Shown one piece after another: positions 46,401 through 55,428 of a DNA stretch of 64,000 nt. The stretch comes from AC-49 sp963817035 (lineage in GTDB: Bacteria > Actinomycetota > Thermoleophilia > Solirubrobacterales > Solirubrobacteraceae). The translations under genes were made by a program, and so were the position numbers. Each line of letters begins with the position of its first letter. Within the stretch, counting starts at the first letter, position 1. The notes beneath the pieces were generated by a model, which ran no database searches, had not been told where the DNA came from, and worked only from the letters and a program-made list of their open reading frames with translations. The DNA lies in assembly GCA_963817035.1 (NCBI GenBank), contig CAWFMM010000004.1:2046001-2110000 (forward strand), written 5' to 3'.

Positions 46401-46908
46401 GACTGATGTTGACCAGCCGTGGACCGGATGGTGGACGGCGTGGTTGAGCACGTGGGCAGAGTCGTCCTGGTGGAGGAACTGTAACTGCGGATCGAAGCCG
46501 AGCACCGTCGGGACGACCGGCGCCGACAGCAGCTGCGTGATCGGTGTCGCGAGGGTCGTTCCGACGACCGGCTGGAGGCGCAGGACGACCACCGTCACGT
46601 CGGGGGCACGGCGGGCGAAGCCCTCGACCAGCGTCTCGAGCTCGCCGATGTCGCGCTGGTAGCGGGTGTGGAGCGGGAATCGGCGCGCAAGCTCCTCTAC
46701 GAAGAACGCCGGGCCGGCGGCCTGGGCCCCGTAGATCGCCACCGAGGAGCGGACGACGAGCGTGCGCAGCGTCGGCTGCTCGTGCAGCGCAGTGATCAGC
46801 GCCGGCGTTCCAATGACCGTCAGCTCGTGCAATGTTGGCCAGGCCCGTGACGAGGACACGGCGCGCCGGCCCCGCGCCCTCAGAGCTCCCCGCGCCGAGC
46901 CCGATCAT
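46401..46908 (-). pseudogene. NAD-dependent epimerase/dehydratase (SDR), frameshifted and deleted remnant
   Basis: From ATG 46908 one frame gives RRVLVTGLAN, the first strand of an SDR Rossmann fold. It then stops being meaningful and another frame continues with LTVIGTPALITALHEQ, VVRSSVAIYGAQAAGPAFFV, RYQRDIGELETLVEGFA and VLGFDPQLQFLHQDDSA. Compared with GalE2-like SDRs (Rv0501), about 70-80 residues including the rest of the glycine motif are missing at the junction near 46832. The C-terminal quarter is lost near 46405. Two or more indels make it a pseudogene. Confidence 0.72.
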
Positions 46909-46933
46909 GGCCGCGAGTCTATCCTCAGCTGCC

Positions 46934-47632
46934 GTGAGCGACCGTCCGATCCACATCCACCCGACCGCACCGCTGGCGCCGCGCGCGTTGCTGCCCGGCG
47001 ATCCGGGCCGCGCGCTGGCGCTCGCACAACTGCTGCTCGACACGCCGGCGATGTTCAACCACAACCGCGGGCTGTGGGGATACACGGGCGCGGCCAAGGC
47101 CGACGGTGAGCTGCTGACGATCCAGTCGACGGGCATGGGCGGCCCGAGTGCCGCGATCGTGGTCGAGGAGCTGTGCGACCTCGGGCTCGAGGTCGCGATC
47201 CGTGTCGGCACGTGCGCGGCGCTCGACGGCGGGCTCGCCCTCGGTGACCTTGTCGTCGCGCGCGAGGCGCTGAGCGCCGACGGCACGAGCCGCGCGCTTG
47301 GCGCTGGCGAGCAGGTCGCGGCCGACGTCGCGCTGAGCGACGCCCTGGCCGGCGCGGGTGCGACGGCCGACGGGCTTGTCGTCTCCACCGACGTCTTCTA
47401 CGACCGCGGCGAGGAGGCGAACGTTGCTCGCTGGCTCGACGCCGGCGCGATCGCGTTGGAGATGGAAGCCGCGACGGTGCTGCGGATCTGTGCGCTACGC
47501 GGCATCCGCGGCGCATGCGTACTGGCAATCACCGACCTACTGCACCCCCAACGCGTGCGGATCGACGCCGAGGGACTCGAGACCGTGGGCACCCGGCTCG
47601 GCGGCGTCGCGATCGCGGCGCTCAGCGTGTAG
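46934..47632 (+). CDS. Nucleoside phosphorylase (PNP/UDP family)
   Basis: A 232-residue phosphorylase of the PNP_UDP_1 family. It cleaves ribonucleosides with phosphate. Features: LPGDPGRALALAQLLLD (phosphate loop), TIQSTGMGGPSAAIVVEEL, AIRVGTCAALDGGLALGDLV, and the ribose/base site AIALEMEAATVLRICAL. The first codon is probably GTG 46934 with RPIHIHPTAPLAP; ATG 46907 would extend it over the divergent SDR remnant's start. Purine versus uridine preference is not decided by these motifs. Confidence 0.88.
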   Translation: MSDRPIHIHPTAPLAPRALLPGDPGRALALAQLLLDTPAMFNHNRGLWGYTGAAKADGELLTIQSTGMGGPSAAIVVEELCDLGLEVAIRVGTCAALDGGLALGDLVVAREALSADGTSRALGAGEQVAADVALSDALAGAGATADGLVVSTDVFYDRGEEANVARWLDAGAIALEMEAATVLRICALRGIRGACVLAITDLLHPQRVRIDAEGLETVGTRLGGVAIAALSV

Positions 47633-47644
47633 CGGTGCGCGCGT

Positions 47645-48055
47645 TCATTCCGACGCGACGGTCAGGCGTTCCTGATCACTGCTCACCGGCGCGCTCTCGG
47701 CCGGTAGCGCGGCGCGAACGGCGCTGAGCTCGAGCGTCAGGTTGTCGAGCGTTGTGGCCAGCGTCGCAATCTTCTCGTCGACGCGATCGACGCCGTCCTC
47801 GATGCCCTCCAGGCGCTGAGCGAGCGAACGAACACGCCGCGTCAGACGCTCGATGTCCGCGGCCGACGGCACGTTGAGCGCCCCCATTGCGCTCTCCTGC
47901 GCGTGCACCGCCTTGTCGCGGACACTGAACATCCGCGAGATCGTCCCGCTGACCAGCGGGTTCTCCAGCAGTTCCTGGGCGAGCCGGCCGACGGCGTCCT
48001 CCCCTTGGCGTGTCATGCGATCGCGCAGCCCTTCGCCTTCGGTCTCGTCGCTCAT
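47645..48055 (-). CDS. Predicted coiled-coil protein
   Basis: A 136-residue protein with a helical N-terminal part (GRLAQELLENPLVSGTISRM) and a long coiled coil in the second half (ADIERLTRRVRSLAQRLEGI, then heptads through TTLDNLTLELSAVRAAL). It resembles small phasin-like or PHA-granule-associated helical proteins, without a decisive motif. It is divergent from the G1 peptidase gene. It converges with the phosphorylase gene 12 bases away. Confidence 0.65.
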   Translation of the reverse strand: MSDETEGEGLRDRMTRQGEDAVGRLAQELLENPLVSGTISRMFSVRDKAVHAQESAMGALNVPSAADIERLTRRVRSLAQRLEGIEDGVDRVDEKIATLATTLDNLTLELSAVRAALPAESAPVSSDQERLTVASE

Positions 48056-48137
48056 CGCCGGAACGCTAGCGCAGCACAAGAATTCCCCGGCCCAGCTTAC
48101 GGTCGGCTTAGGGTGCACCACCACACTGGCGCACCCG

Positions 48138-48974
48138 ATGATCGCCCGACCGACCCGACTCCTGTTCCTCACCGCCCTCGCGCTCGCCGTGTCGGCGACG
48201 CCGGCGCTCGCGGTGATGCACACGCAGACGAGCACCAACTGGGCGGGCTACGTGGTCAGCGGATCGGGCATCACGCTGCGCCACGTCAATGGGACGTGGG
48301 TGATGCCGGCGGCGACCTGCCCGATCGGCAGCCCCTCCTACGAAGCAACGTGGGTTGGCCTCGGCGGCTACCACACGACATCGCGCGCGCTGGAGCAGAT
48401 CGGGACCGAATCCGACTGCACCAAGAGCGGGGCCGCGACGTATTCCGTGTGGTACGAGCTCGTGCCGGCGGCGTCGGTGCCGATCCGTATGACGGCGCAC
48501 CCGGGCGACACGATCTCGGCCAGCGTCGGCGTCAGCGGCAGCCTCGTCCACCTGCGCCTGAGCAACCAGACCACGGGCGCGGTGTTCACCAGGGTCGTGC
48601 GCGCCTCGGTCATCGACATCACCTCCGCCGACTGGATCGTCGAGGCGCCGTCTGCGTGCACGCAGACCGGCTGCACCGAACTGCCGCTGGCGAACTTCGG
48701 CACCGAGGCGTTCACCCTGGCCTCCGCGACGACGAGCACCGGCGTGCGTGGGCCGATCTCCAGCTCCGCGTGGACGCCGAGCGCGATCGCGCTGTCGGCG
48801 GGCTCGCGACGCCCCGGCACGCACGGAGCGGCGACGAGCGCGGCCTCGTCGCAGGCGACGCCGGGCGACCTCTCGGCGACCGGCGACGGCTTCAGCGTGG
48901 TGTTCGGATCGGGCGCGACCGCGACGCAGCCGGAAGTGTCGTCGCCGGTGCAGTCCTCGCCGCCCGGCGTGTAA
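48138..48974 (+). CDS. Secreted peptidase G1 (eqolisin-like) family protein
   Basis: A 278-residue exported protein. ATG 48138 gives the signal peptide MIARPTRLLFLTALALAVSA ending near TPALA. The mature part follows the fungal glutamic peptidase pattern: NWAGYVV near the start, ATWVGLGGY, ALEQIGTESDC with the likely catalytic Gln, YSVWYELVPA, GDTISASVGV, and SADWIVEAPS with the likely catalytic Glu. The last ~60 residues are Ser/Thr/Ala-rich low-complexity sequence. Eqolisins are acid-active endopeptidases known best from fungi, with scattered bacterial members. No membrane anchor is seen. Confidence 0.8.
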   Translation: MIARPTRLLFLTALALAVSATPALAVMHTQTSTNWAGYVVSGSGITLRHVNGTWVMPAATCPIGSPSYEATWVGLGGYHTTSRALEQIGTESDCTKSGAATYSVWYELVPAASVPIRMTAHPGDTISASVGVSGSLVHLRLSNQTTGAVFTRVVRASVIDITSADWIVEAPSACTQTGCTELPLANFGTEAFTLASATTSTGVRGPISSSAWTPSAIALSAGSRRPGTHGAATSAASSQATPGDLSATGDGFSVVFGSGATATQPEVSSPVQSSPPGV

Positions 48975-49004
48975 CGACCGTCACCCGCGGTGTAGAGGAG
49001 AGAT

Positions 49005-49826
49005 GTGCCGTGGTTTCGCCGCAAGCGTTCGCTGAACGAGCGCCTCGTCAAGCATGGCCGCGACCTCCGCGACGCTGCCGCGGATGCCGCGGGGCAGGTC
49101 GACATGTCGTGGGCGCGCTCGCGACCGGCCCGGATGGTCCGCGAGGGCTTCCTGCGCTTCGCGCTGGCCCCCGCGATGGACCACTACATGCGCCGCCGCG
49201 CGACCGGCCGCGAAGCGCTCGAATCGGTCAAGGGTCCCGTCATCCTCGTCGCCAATCACGCCAGCCACATGGACACGCCGGTGATCCTCGCGTCGCTGCC
49301 GCGCAGGCTGCGCAAGCGCACCGCGGTCGCCGCCGCCGCCGACTACTTCTATCGCAACCGCCTGACTGCGGCGGCGGTCTCGCTCGTCTTCAACACCGTA
49401 CCGATCGACCGCAATGGCGGCGGCATGGGCAAGCGCACGACCGGCAACCTCGACAGCCTGCTCGACGAGGGCTGGAACCTGCTCGTCTACCCCGAGGGCA
49501 CGCGCTCGCGGACCGGCGGCCGCGGCCGCATCCGCCGCGGCGCGGCGGTGCTCGCGACGCGTCACAACCTGCCCGTCGTGCCGATCCGCGTCAGCGGCAC
49601 CTCGCGCCTGATGCCGATCGGCAAGTACTGGCCGACGCGACTGCGCAACCGCGTCAACAACCGCCGTCACGACATCGACATCTCGTTCGGCGCTCCGATT
49701 CAGCCGACCGAGGATCCCAACGTCCTGATCGACCTCGTGCAGAAGTTCTTTGAGAGCGGACCGAGCGCCAACGGCTCGGCCAACGGTCATGACGCGTCCG
49801 ACCCGCCGTTGCTGAAGACGAAGTAG
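49005..49826 (+). CDS. 1-acyl-sn-glycerol-3-phosphate acyltransferase family protein
   Basis: A 273-residue acyltransferase. The HX4D motif is NHASHMD (with VILVANHASHMDTPV), and the substrate block is YPEGTRSRTGGRGRIRRGAA. The VPIRVSGTSRLMPIG strand follows. The N-terminus is basic and amphipathic, and the last 25 residues are low-complexity. It stands six bases upstream of glpK, so it is likely co-transcribed with glycerol genes. That supports acylation of glycerol-derived lipids. It is a distinct paralogue of the fusion protein at 9146-10363. Confidence 0.9.
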   Translation: MPWFRRKRSLNERLVKHGRDLRDAAADAAGQVDMSWARSRPARMVREGFLRFALAPAMDHYMRRRATGREALESVKGPVILVANHASHMDTPVILASLPRRLRKRTAVAAAADYFYRNRLTAAAVSLVFNTVPIDRNGGGMGKRTTGNLDSLLDEGWNLLVYPEGTRSRTGGRGRIRRGAAVLATRHNLPVVPIRVSGTSRLMPIGKYWPTRLRNRVNNRRHDIDISFGAPIQPTEDPNVLIDLVQKFFESGPSANGSANGHDASDPPLLKTK

Positions 49827-49832
49827 CCCACC

Positions 49833-51338
49833 GTGGCGCGGTACGTCGCGGCGCTCGACCAGGGCACGACCAGCACGCGCTGCATGGTGTTCGACCACGG
49901 CGGCGCCCCGGTCGCCCGCGATCAACGCGAGCACGAGCAGATCTATCCCAAGCCGGGCTGGGTCGAGCACGACCCGGCCGAGATCTGGCGGCGCACGCGT
50001 CAGGTCATCGACGGGGCACTCGGCCAGGCCACGATCGTCGCGCACGAGATCGTCGCGCTCGGGATCACCAACCAGCGCGAGACGACGGTCGTCTGGGATC
50101 GCCGAACCGGCGAGGCGATCCACAACGCCGTCGTCTGGCAGGACACGCGGACCGACGAGCGCTGCGCGGCGCTGGCGGCCGACGGCGGGCAGGACCGCTT
50201 CCGGGCCAAGACCGGGCTGCCGATCGCGACGTACTTCTCCGGGCCGAAGATCGCGTGGATTCTCGACCACGTCGAGGGTGCGCGCTCGCGAGCGCAGGCC
50301 GGCGAGCTGTGCTTCGGAACGATCGACTCCTGGGTGATCTGGAACCTGACCGGCGGCGTCGACGGCGGCGTCCACGTGACCGACGTCTCCAACGCGAGCC
50401 GGACGATGCTGATGGATCTGGCGACGCTCGACTGGGACGACGAGCTGCTGGCGACGATTGGCGTGCCGCGCACGATGCTGCCGACGATCTCCCCGTCGAG
50501 CGCGGTCTACGGCGAGGTCCGCTCGGGGCCGCTGGCCGGGGTACCGGTGGCCGGGGATCTCGGCGACCAGCAGGCCGCGACGTTCGGGCAGACGTGCTTC
50601 TCCCCCGGCCAGGCCAAGAACACCTACGGGACGGGGAACTTCCTGCTGCTCAACACCGGCACGCAGGCCGTGCAGTCGCGCAACGGTCTGATCACCACCG
50701 TCGGATACCAGCTCGGCGACGCGCCCGCGGTCTACTGCCTGGAGGGCTCGATCGCGATCACCGGCGCGCTCGTGCAGTGGCTGCGCGACAACCTGAAGCT
50801 GATCCGCTCGGCCGACGAGATCGAGCCGCTGGCGCTGTCCGTCGACGACAACGGCGGCGCCTACTTCGTGCCTGCGTTCTCGGGCCTGTTCGCCCCGTAC
50901 TGGCGCTCGGACGCGCGCGGCGCGATCGTCGGGCTGACGCGCTACGTCACCGGCGGGCACCTCGCGCGCGCCGCGCTCGAGGCGACTGCGTTTCAGAGCC
51001 GCGAGGTCGCCGACGCGATGAACGCCGACTCGGGCGTTGCGCTCACCGAGCTGAAGGTCGACGGCGGGATGGTCGCAAACGAGACGCTGATGCAGTTCCA
51101 GGCCGACATCCTCGGCGTCCCGGTCGTCCGCCCGCGCGTGGCCGAGACGACGGCGCTCGGCGCGGCCTACGCGGCCGGCCTCACGGTCGGGTTCTGGAGC
51201 TCGGTCGACGAGCTGCGCGCCAACTGGGGCGAGGACCGCCGCTGGGAGCCGGCGATGGACGCGGTGGCGCGCGAGCGGGCGCTGGCAATGTGGAAGAAGG
51301 CGGTCACGCGGACGTTCGACTGGGTGGAGGACGCGTAG
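49833..51338 (+). CDS. glpK: Glycerol kinase
   Basis: A 501-residue FGGY kinase converting glycerol to sn-glycerol 3-phosphate. Motifs: LDQGTTSTRCMVFDHGG, GWVEHDPAEIWRR, TNQRETTVVWDRRTG, VWQDTRTD, and GDLGDQQAATFGQTCFSPG. C-terminal: DGGMVANETLMQFQADILG. The start is GTG 49833 (ARYVAALDQGTTSTR). No glpF channel gene is next to it. It supplies the substrate of GlpABC and indirectly of the pgsA-like enzyme downstream. Confidence 0.96.
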   Translation: MARYVAALDQGTTSTRCMVFDHGGAPVARDQREHEQIYPKPGWVEHDPAEIWRRTRQVIDGALGQATIVAHEIVALGITNQRETTVVWDRRTGEAIHNAVVWQDTRTDERCAALAADGGQDRFRAKTGLPIATYFSGPKIAWILDHVEGARSRAQAGELCFGTIDSWVIWNLTGGVDGGVHVTDVSNASRTMLMDLATLDWDDELLATIGVPRTMLPTISPSSAVYGEVRSGPLAGVPVAGDLGDQQAATFGQTCFSPGQAKNTYGTGNFLLLNTGTQAVQSRNGLITTVGYQLGDAPAVYCLEGSIAITGALVQWLRDNLKLIRSADEIEPLALSVDDNGGAYFVPAFSGLFAPYWRSDARGAIVGLTRYVTGGHLARAALEATAFQSREVADAMNADSGVALTELKVDGGMVANETLMQFQADILGVPVVRPRVAETTALGAAYAAGLTVGFWSSVDELRANWGEDRRWEPAMDAVARERALAMWKKAVTRTFDWVEDA

Positions 51339-51348
51339 GCTGCGGTCG

Positions 51349-52908
51349 GTGAGGGCGTTGACGACCGAGCTGCTGGTTATCGGTGGTGGAGCCACCGGGG
51401 CCGGCGTGGCGTTCGACGCCGCAGTGCGCGGGATCGATGTCGTGCTCGTCGATCGCGCCGACCTTGGCGAGGGCACGAGCGGGCGCTTCCACGGGCTGCT
51501 GCATTCGGGCGGGCGCTATGTCGTCAAGGACCCAGGCGCAGCCCGCGAGTGCGCGGGCGAGAACGCGATCCTGTTGCACGTCGCGGCCGACGCGATCGAG
51601 GCGACGGGCGGGCTGTTCGTCACGACGCCGTTCGACGATCCACAGTACGCCGACGAGTTCGCCGCGGGGTGTGTGGCGACCGGCGTGACCTGCGAGGAGA
51701 TCGACCCGGCGCAGGCGCTGCGCGCGGAGCCGAGACTCAATCCGGGGATCTCGCGCGCGTTCCGGGTGCCCGACGCGTCGATCGACGTCTGGACGACGCT
51801 GCGGGCCCTGGCCCGCGGAGTGCGCGAACGCGGCGGGCGCGTGCTGACCCACCACGAGGTCATGGCCGTGCATCGCGATGGCGACGAGGTAATCGGCGCA
51901 CGGCTGCGCGACGCACACAGCGGTGTCGAGTCCGACGTCGAGGCACAGGTCACCGTCAACGCGACCGGCGCGTGGGCGGGCCAGATCGCTGAGCTGGCCG
52001 GAATTTCCAGCGTCCAGATCATCGCGGGCCGGGGCATCATGATCGCGATGAACCATCGGCTCGTGAACACGGTGATCAACCGCTGCCAGCCGCCGGCCGA
52101 CGGCGACATCCTCGTCCCGATCCGAACCGTGTGCGTGATGGGCACGACCGACGTGCCGGTCGACGATCCCGACGACACGTCGATCACGGCGGCCGAAGTG
52201 CAGGAGATGCTCGAGGGCGGCGAGCAGTTGGTCCCGGGTTTCCGCCAGGCGCGAGCGCTGCGGGTGTGGGCGGGCGTGCGACCGCTGTGGCAGGAGGCGA
52301 CGGACGGCGTCGCCTCGACGCGTGACGTGACGCGCGCTCATGCGCTGCTCGACCATGCCGAGCGCGACGGCGTCGGGCGCTTCGTGACGATCACCGGCGG
52401 CAAGCTGACCACCTACCGGCTGATGGCGCAGGAGGCGGTCGATGCGGCGTGCGCGGTCCTCGGTCGCGACGTCGCGTGTACCACGGCGACGACGGTGCTA
52501 CCGGGATCGGCTGTCGGCGCACACCACCACACGGGCGACCGCCTGCGCGCGCGGGAGCGGACCCTCAACGACGACCAGCTCATCTGCGAGTGCGAGCTCG
52601 TGACCCGGGCGCGGGTGTACGAGGCGATCGCCGACGACCCGGCCGCCGACCTCGATGACATCCGCCGCGCCCTGCGCCTGGGGATGGGCCCGTGTCAGGG
52701 CGGTTTCTGCATGGTCCGGGCGGCGGGGCTGATGCACCGCGCGCGTTCGGACGACGGCCCGGCGGCCGCCAACGCCGCGCTGACCGCGTTCCTTGCCGAG
52801 CGCTGGAAGGGCGTCGCGCCGGTCCTGCACGGCGACCAGCTGCGCCAGGCGTGGCTCGACGAGTGGATCTACCAGGGCGTCCTCGACGTCGCCCACCTTC
52901 CGGCATGA
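51349..52908 (+). CDS. glpA: Glycerol-3-phosphate dehydrogenase subunit GlpA (anaerobic type)
   Basis: A 519-residue FAD subunit: LLVIGGGATGAGVAFDAAVR, VLVDRADLGEGTSGRFHGLL and HSGGRYVV. The C-terminal BFD-like region, CECELVTRARVYEAIADDPA and GMGPCQGGFCMVRAAGLMHR, holds cysteines for a [2Fe-2S] cluster, as in E. coli GlpA. Together with GlpB and GlpC it oxidises glycerol 3-phosphate to dihydroxyacetone phosphate and passes electrons to the quinone pool. Its stop overlaps glpB. Confidence 0.95.
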   Translation: MRALTTELLVIGGGATGAGVAFDAAVRGIDVVLVDRADLGEGTSGRFHGLLHSGGRYVVKDPGAARECAGENAILLHVAADAIEATGGLFVTTPFDDPQYADEFAAGCVATGVTCEEIDPAQALRAEPRLNPGISRAFRVPDASIDVWTTLRALARGVRERGGRVLTHHEVMAVHRDGDEVIGARLRDAHSGVESDVEAQVTVNATGAWAGQIAELAGISSVQIIAGRGIMIAMNHRLVNTVINRCQPPADGDILVPIRTVCVMGTTDVPVDDPDDTSITAAEVQEMLEGGEQLVPGFRQARALRVWAGVRPLWQEATDGVASTRDVTRAHALLDHAERDGVGRFVTITGGKLTTYRLMAQEAVDAACAVLGRDVACTTATTVLPGSAVGAHHHTGDRLRARERTLNDDQLICECELVTRARVYEAIADDPAADLDDIRRALRLGMGPCQGGFCMVRAAGLMHRARSDDGPAAANAALTAFLAERWKGVAPVLHGDQLRQAWLDEWIYQGVLDVAHLPA

Positions 52909-54176
52909 TGCGCTCACTGCACTACGACGCGGTCGTCGTCGGGGCCGGCGTCGCGGGGCTGACCGCGGCGGCGCGGATCGCGCAGGCCGGCGCCTCGGTC
53001 TGCGTGCTCGCCCGTGGGGTCGGATCGACGCACCTCGCGCCGGGCACGATCGACGTCCTCGGCTACGCCCCGGAGCGGGTCGCGTCGCCCGCCGCCGCGC
53101 TGCCGTCGTTCATCGCCGCGCGCCCCGAGCACCCGTACGCGGAGATCGGGATCGAGGGGATCGAGGCGGCGCTGGCGTGGCTGGGCGACTGCGTCGCCGC
53201 GGGGCCGGCCGCCGGGTACACCTACGTCGGCGACCTGTCGCGCAACCGGCTGTTGCCGACGGCGATCGGCGCGCTGCGGCCCTCGGCGATGGTGCCGGTG
53301 ACGATGGCCGGCGGCGACGCGCTCGACGCAGCGGGAGTATGCGTCGTCGGCTTCGATGTGCTGCGCGACTTCCATCCGGAGCTGTGCGCCGCGAACCTCG
53401 TCGCCGGTGGCGCGACGGCACGCGCGGTCCGCGTCGAACTCGACGTCGGCCGCGTCGAACCGAGCGCAGTGGTCGTGGCGCGGCGCTTCGACGAGCCGGC
53501 GTTTCGCGCAGCATTCGCCGCGCGGCTGGCGCCGCTGCTGCGCGACGACGAGCGCGTCGCACTGCCGGCCGTGCTCGGGCAGCGTGACCCATTCGGTGCG
53601 TGGTCGGACCTCAAGCGCGACCTCGGCCGACCGGTGTTCGAGATCCCGACGCTGCCTCCGTCGGCTCCGGGGCTGCGGCTGTTCACCGCGCTGCGGGCCG
53701 AGGTGCGTCGTGCGGGCGGCGTGATCGCGATCGGCGCGCAGGTGGTCGGCGCGCGCCGCGAGGGCGACCGCGTCGTGGCGCTGCACGCGCATCTCAGCGG
53801 GCACGAGCGGGTGTACGGCGCCGAGACGATCGTGCTCGCCCACGGCGGCCTCGCGTCGGGTGCGATCGAGCTCGGCGCCGACGGCGTCCTGCGCGAGACC
53901 GCGCTCGGCCTGGCGCTGACCGGCGCGCCCGCAGCCGGCGATCGCGTCTTCGCCGCCGACGTGTTCGCACCCCAGCCGCTGGCCCGAGCCGGAGTGGCGA
54001 TCGCGGCCGACGGGACGCTGCGCGCCCAGGGGCTCGAGAACGTGTTCGTCGCCGGCGCCTCGCTGCCCGGCGCCGACGCGAGAGCCGACGGGTCGGGCGA
54101 CGGGATCTCACTGGCCAGCGGTCACCACGTCGCCGGCGTCGCGATTGCGTCGCTGCGCGCGGGAGCGACGGCATGA
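52905..54176 (+). CDS. glpB: Glycerol-3-phosphate dehydrogenase subunit GlpB (anaerobic type)
   Basis: A 423-residue flavoprotein subunit: YDAVVVGAGVAGLTAAARIA, then PHPYAEIGIEGIEAAL-like N-terminal half (HPYAEIGIEGIEAALAWL), DPFGAWSDLKRDLGRPVFEI, and the C-terminal NVFVAGASLPGADARADGSG. The ATG at 52905 overlaps the glpA stop (ATGATG). Sequence similarity to characterised GlpB is partial but the context is decisive. Confidence 0.92.
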   Translation: MMRSLHYDAVVVGAGVAGLTAAARIAQAGASVCVLARGVGSTHLAPGTIDVLGYAPERVASPAAALPSFIAARPEHPYAEIGIEGIEAALAWLGDCVAAGPAAGYTYVGDLSRNRLLPTAIGALRPSAMVPVTMAGGDALDAAGVCVVGFDVLRDFHPELCAANLVAGGATARAVRVELDVGRVEPSAVVVARRFDEPAFRAAFAARLAPLLRDDERVALPAVLGQRDPFGAWSDLKRDLGRPVFEIPTLPPSAPGLRLFTALRAEVRRAGGVIAIGAQVVGARREGDRVVALHAHLSGHERVYGAETIVLAHGGLASGAIELGADGVLRETALGLALTGAPAAGDRVFAADVFAPQPLARAGVAIAADGTLRAQGLENVFVAGASLPGADARADGSGDGISLASGHHVAGVAIASLRAGATA

Positions 54177-55402
54177 CCGACGACGTGCTGTTCTCGGCGC
54201 TGCGCGGGTCACTCGATCACTGCGTCAAGTGCACGATCTGCGAGACCGCGTGCCCGGTCTCCGCGGTGACGCCGTTGTTCCCGGGCCCCAAGTACGCGGG
54301 CCCGCAGTCGGAGCGTTTCCGTATCGCCGGCGAACCGTCCCCCGACGCGTCGGTCGACTACTGCTCGGGCTGCGGAATCTGCACGCAGGTCTGCCCGCAG
54401 GGCGTGCAGATCGCCGAGATCAACTCCCAGGCCCGCCAGGTCCTCAAGCACGAGCGCGGCGTGTCGCTTCGCGATCAGATCATCTCCCGCCCGACCATGC
54501 TCGGCCGGCTCGGCTCGCCGGTCGCGCCGCTGGCCAACGCGTCGCTGCGCTGGCGCTGGTTTCGCGTCCTCGTCGATCGGGTCCTCGGTGTGCATCGCGA
54601 CGCGCCGGTGCCACAGTTCTCGCGGCGCACGTTTCGCTCGTGGGCCAGGCGCCATGACAGCCCGATGGGTGGGCGCCGGGTCGTCTTCTTCCACGGCTGT
54701 GGCGCCGAGCACTACGAGCCGGGGGTGGCAAAGAAGGTCGTCGCCGTGCTCGAGCACAACGGCTTCCACGTCGACGTCCCGCGCCAGGGGTGCTGCGGTC
54801 TGCCGTTGCAGTCAAACGGCCTGTTCGAGGCCGCGCGCTCATACGCGCGGCGACTGTCGAGCGCGCTGGCTCCAGGCGCCCGCGAGGGCGCGTTGATCGT
54901 CGGTCACGCGACGAGCTGCACGCTGATGCTCAAGCGCGAGGCGCGCGAGATCCTCGGCCTGGAGTCCGATGTCGACCTCGCGGTGGTCAGTGCGAACACC
55001 TACGACATCTGCGAACTGCTGCTCGAATGCCATCACCGCGGCGAGCTGAAGACCGATTTCGCGCCGGTCGCGGAGACCGTGGCCTACCACGCGCCGTGCC
55101 AGCAGCAGGGCCACTTCATGGGCAAGCCGGCGCTCGAGCTGCTCGCGCTGGTGCCCGAGCTCAACGTCGTCGAGCTCGACGCCGGCTGCTGCGGGATCGC
55201 CGGCACGTATGGGCTCAAGCGTGAGAAGTACGACATCGCGATGGCCGTCGGCGCCGAGCTGTTCGAGCAGATCGGGGTGAGCGGCGCGACGAGCACCGCA
55301 TGCGACAGCGAGACGTGTCGCTGGCAGATCGAGCACGGCACCGGCCAGCCGTCGGCGCATCCGATCGAGCTGCTCCACCGCGCCTACCGGCTTCCAACGT
55401 AG
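54173..55402 (+). CDS. glpC: Glycerol-3-phosphate dehydrogenase subunit GlpC (anaerobic type)
   Basis: A 409-residue Fe-S subunit. Two 4Fe-4S binding motifs: CVKCTICETACPVS and CSGCGICTQVCPQG. Two CCG domains follow (FFHGCGAEHYEP, RQGCCGLP; YHAPCQQQGHFM, DAGCCGIAG), which anchor the dehydrogenase at the membrane and pass electrons to quinone. Its start overlaps glpB by four bases. The downstream pgsA-like gene may be translated from the same transcript. Confidence 0.95.
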   Translation: MTDDVLFSALRGSLDHCVKCTICETACPVSAVTPLFPGPKYAGPQSERFRIAGEPSPDASVDYCSGCGICTQVCPQGVQIAEINSQARQVLKHERGVSLRDQIISRPTMLGRLGSPVAPLANASLRWRWFRVLVDRVLGVHRDAPVPQFSRRTFRSWARRHDSPMGGRRVVFFHGCGAEHYEPGVAKKVVAVLEHNGFHVDVPRQGCCGLPLQSNGLFEAARSYARRLSSALAPGAREGALIVGHATSCTLMLKREAREILGLESDVDLAVVSANTYDICELLLECHHRGELKTDFAPVAETVAYHAPCQQQGHFMGKPALELLALVPELNVVELDAGCCGIAGTYGLKREKYDIAMAVGAELFEQIGVSGATSTACDSETCRWQIEHGTGQPSAHPIELLHRAYRLPT

Positions 55403-55428
55403 ACTTCGCATCGATCAGCACCAACGAC

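Noticed and set aside
48981..51476. Minus-strand open frame of about 830 codons opposite glpK
   Set aside because: Antisense shadow of the acyltransferase and glycerol kinase genes, no family features.
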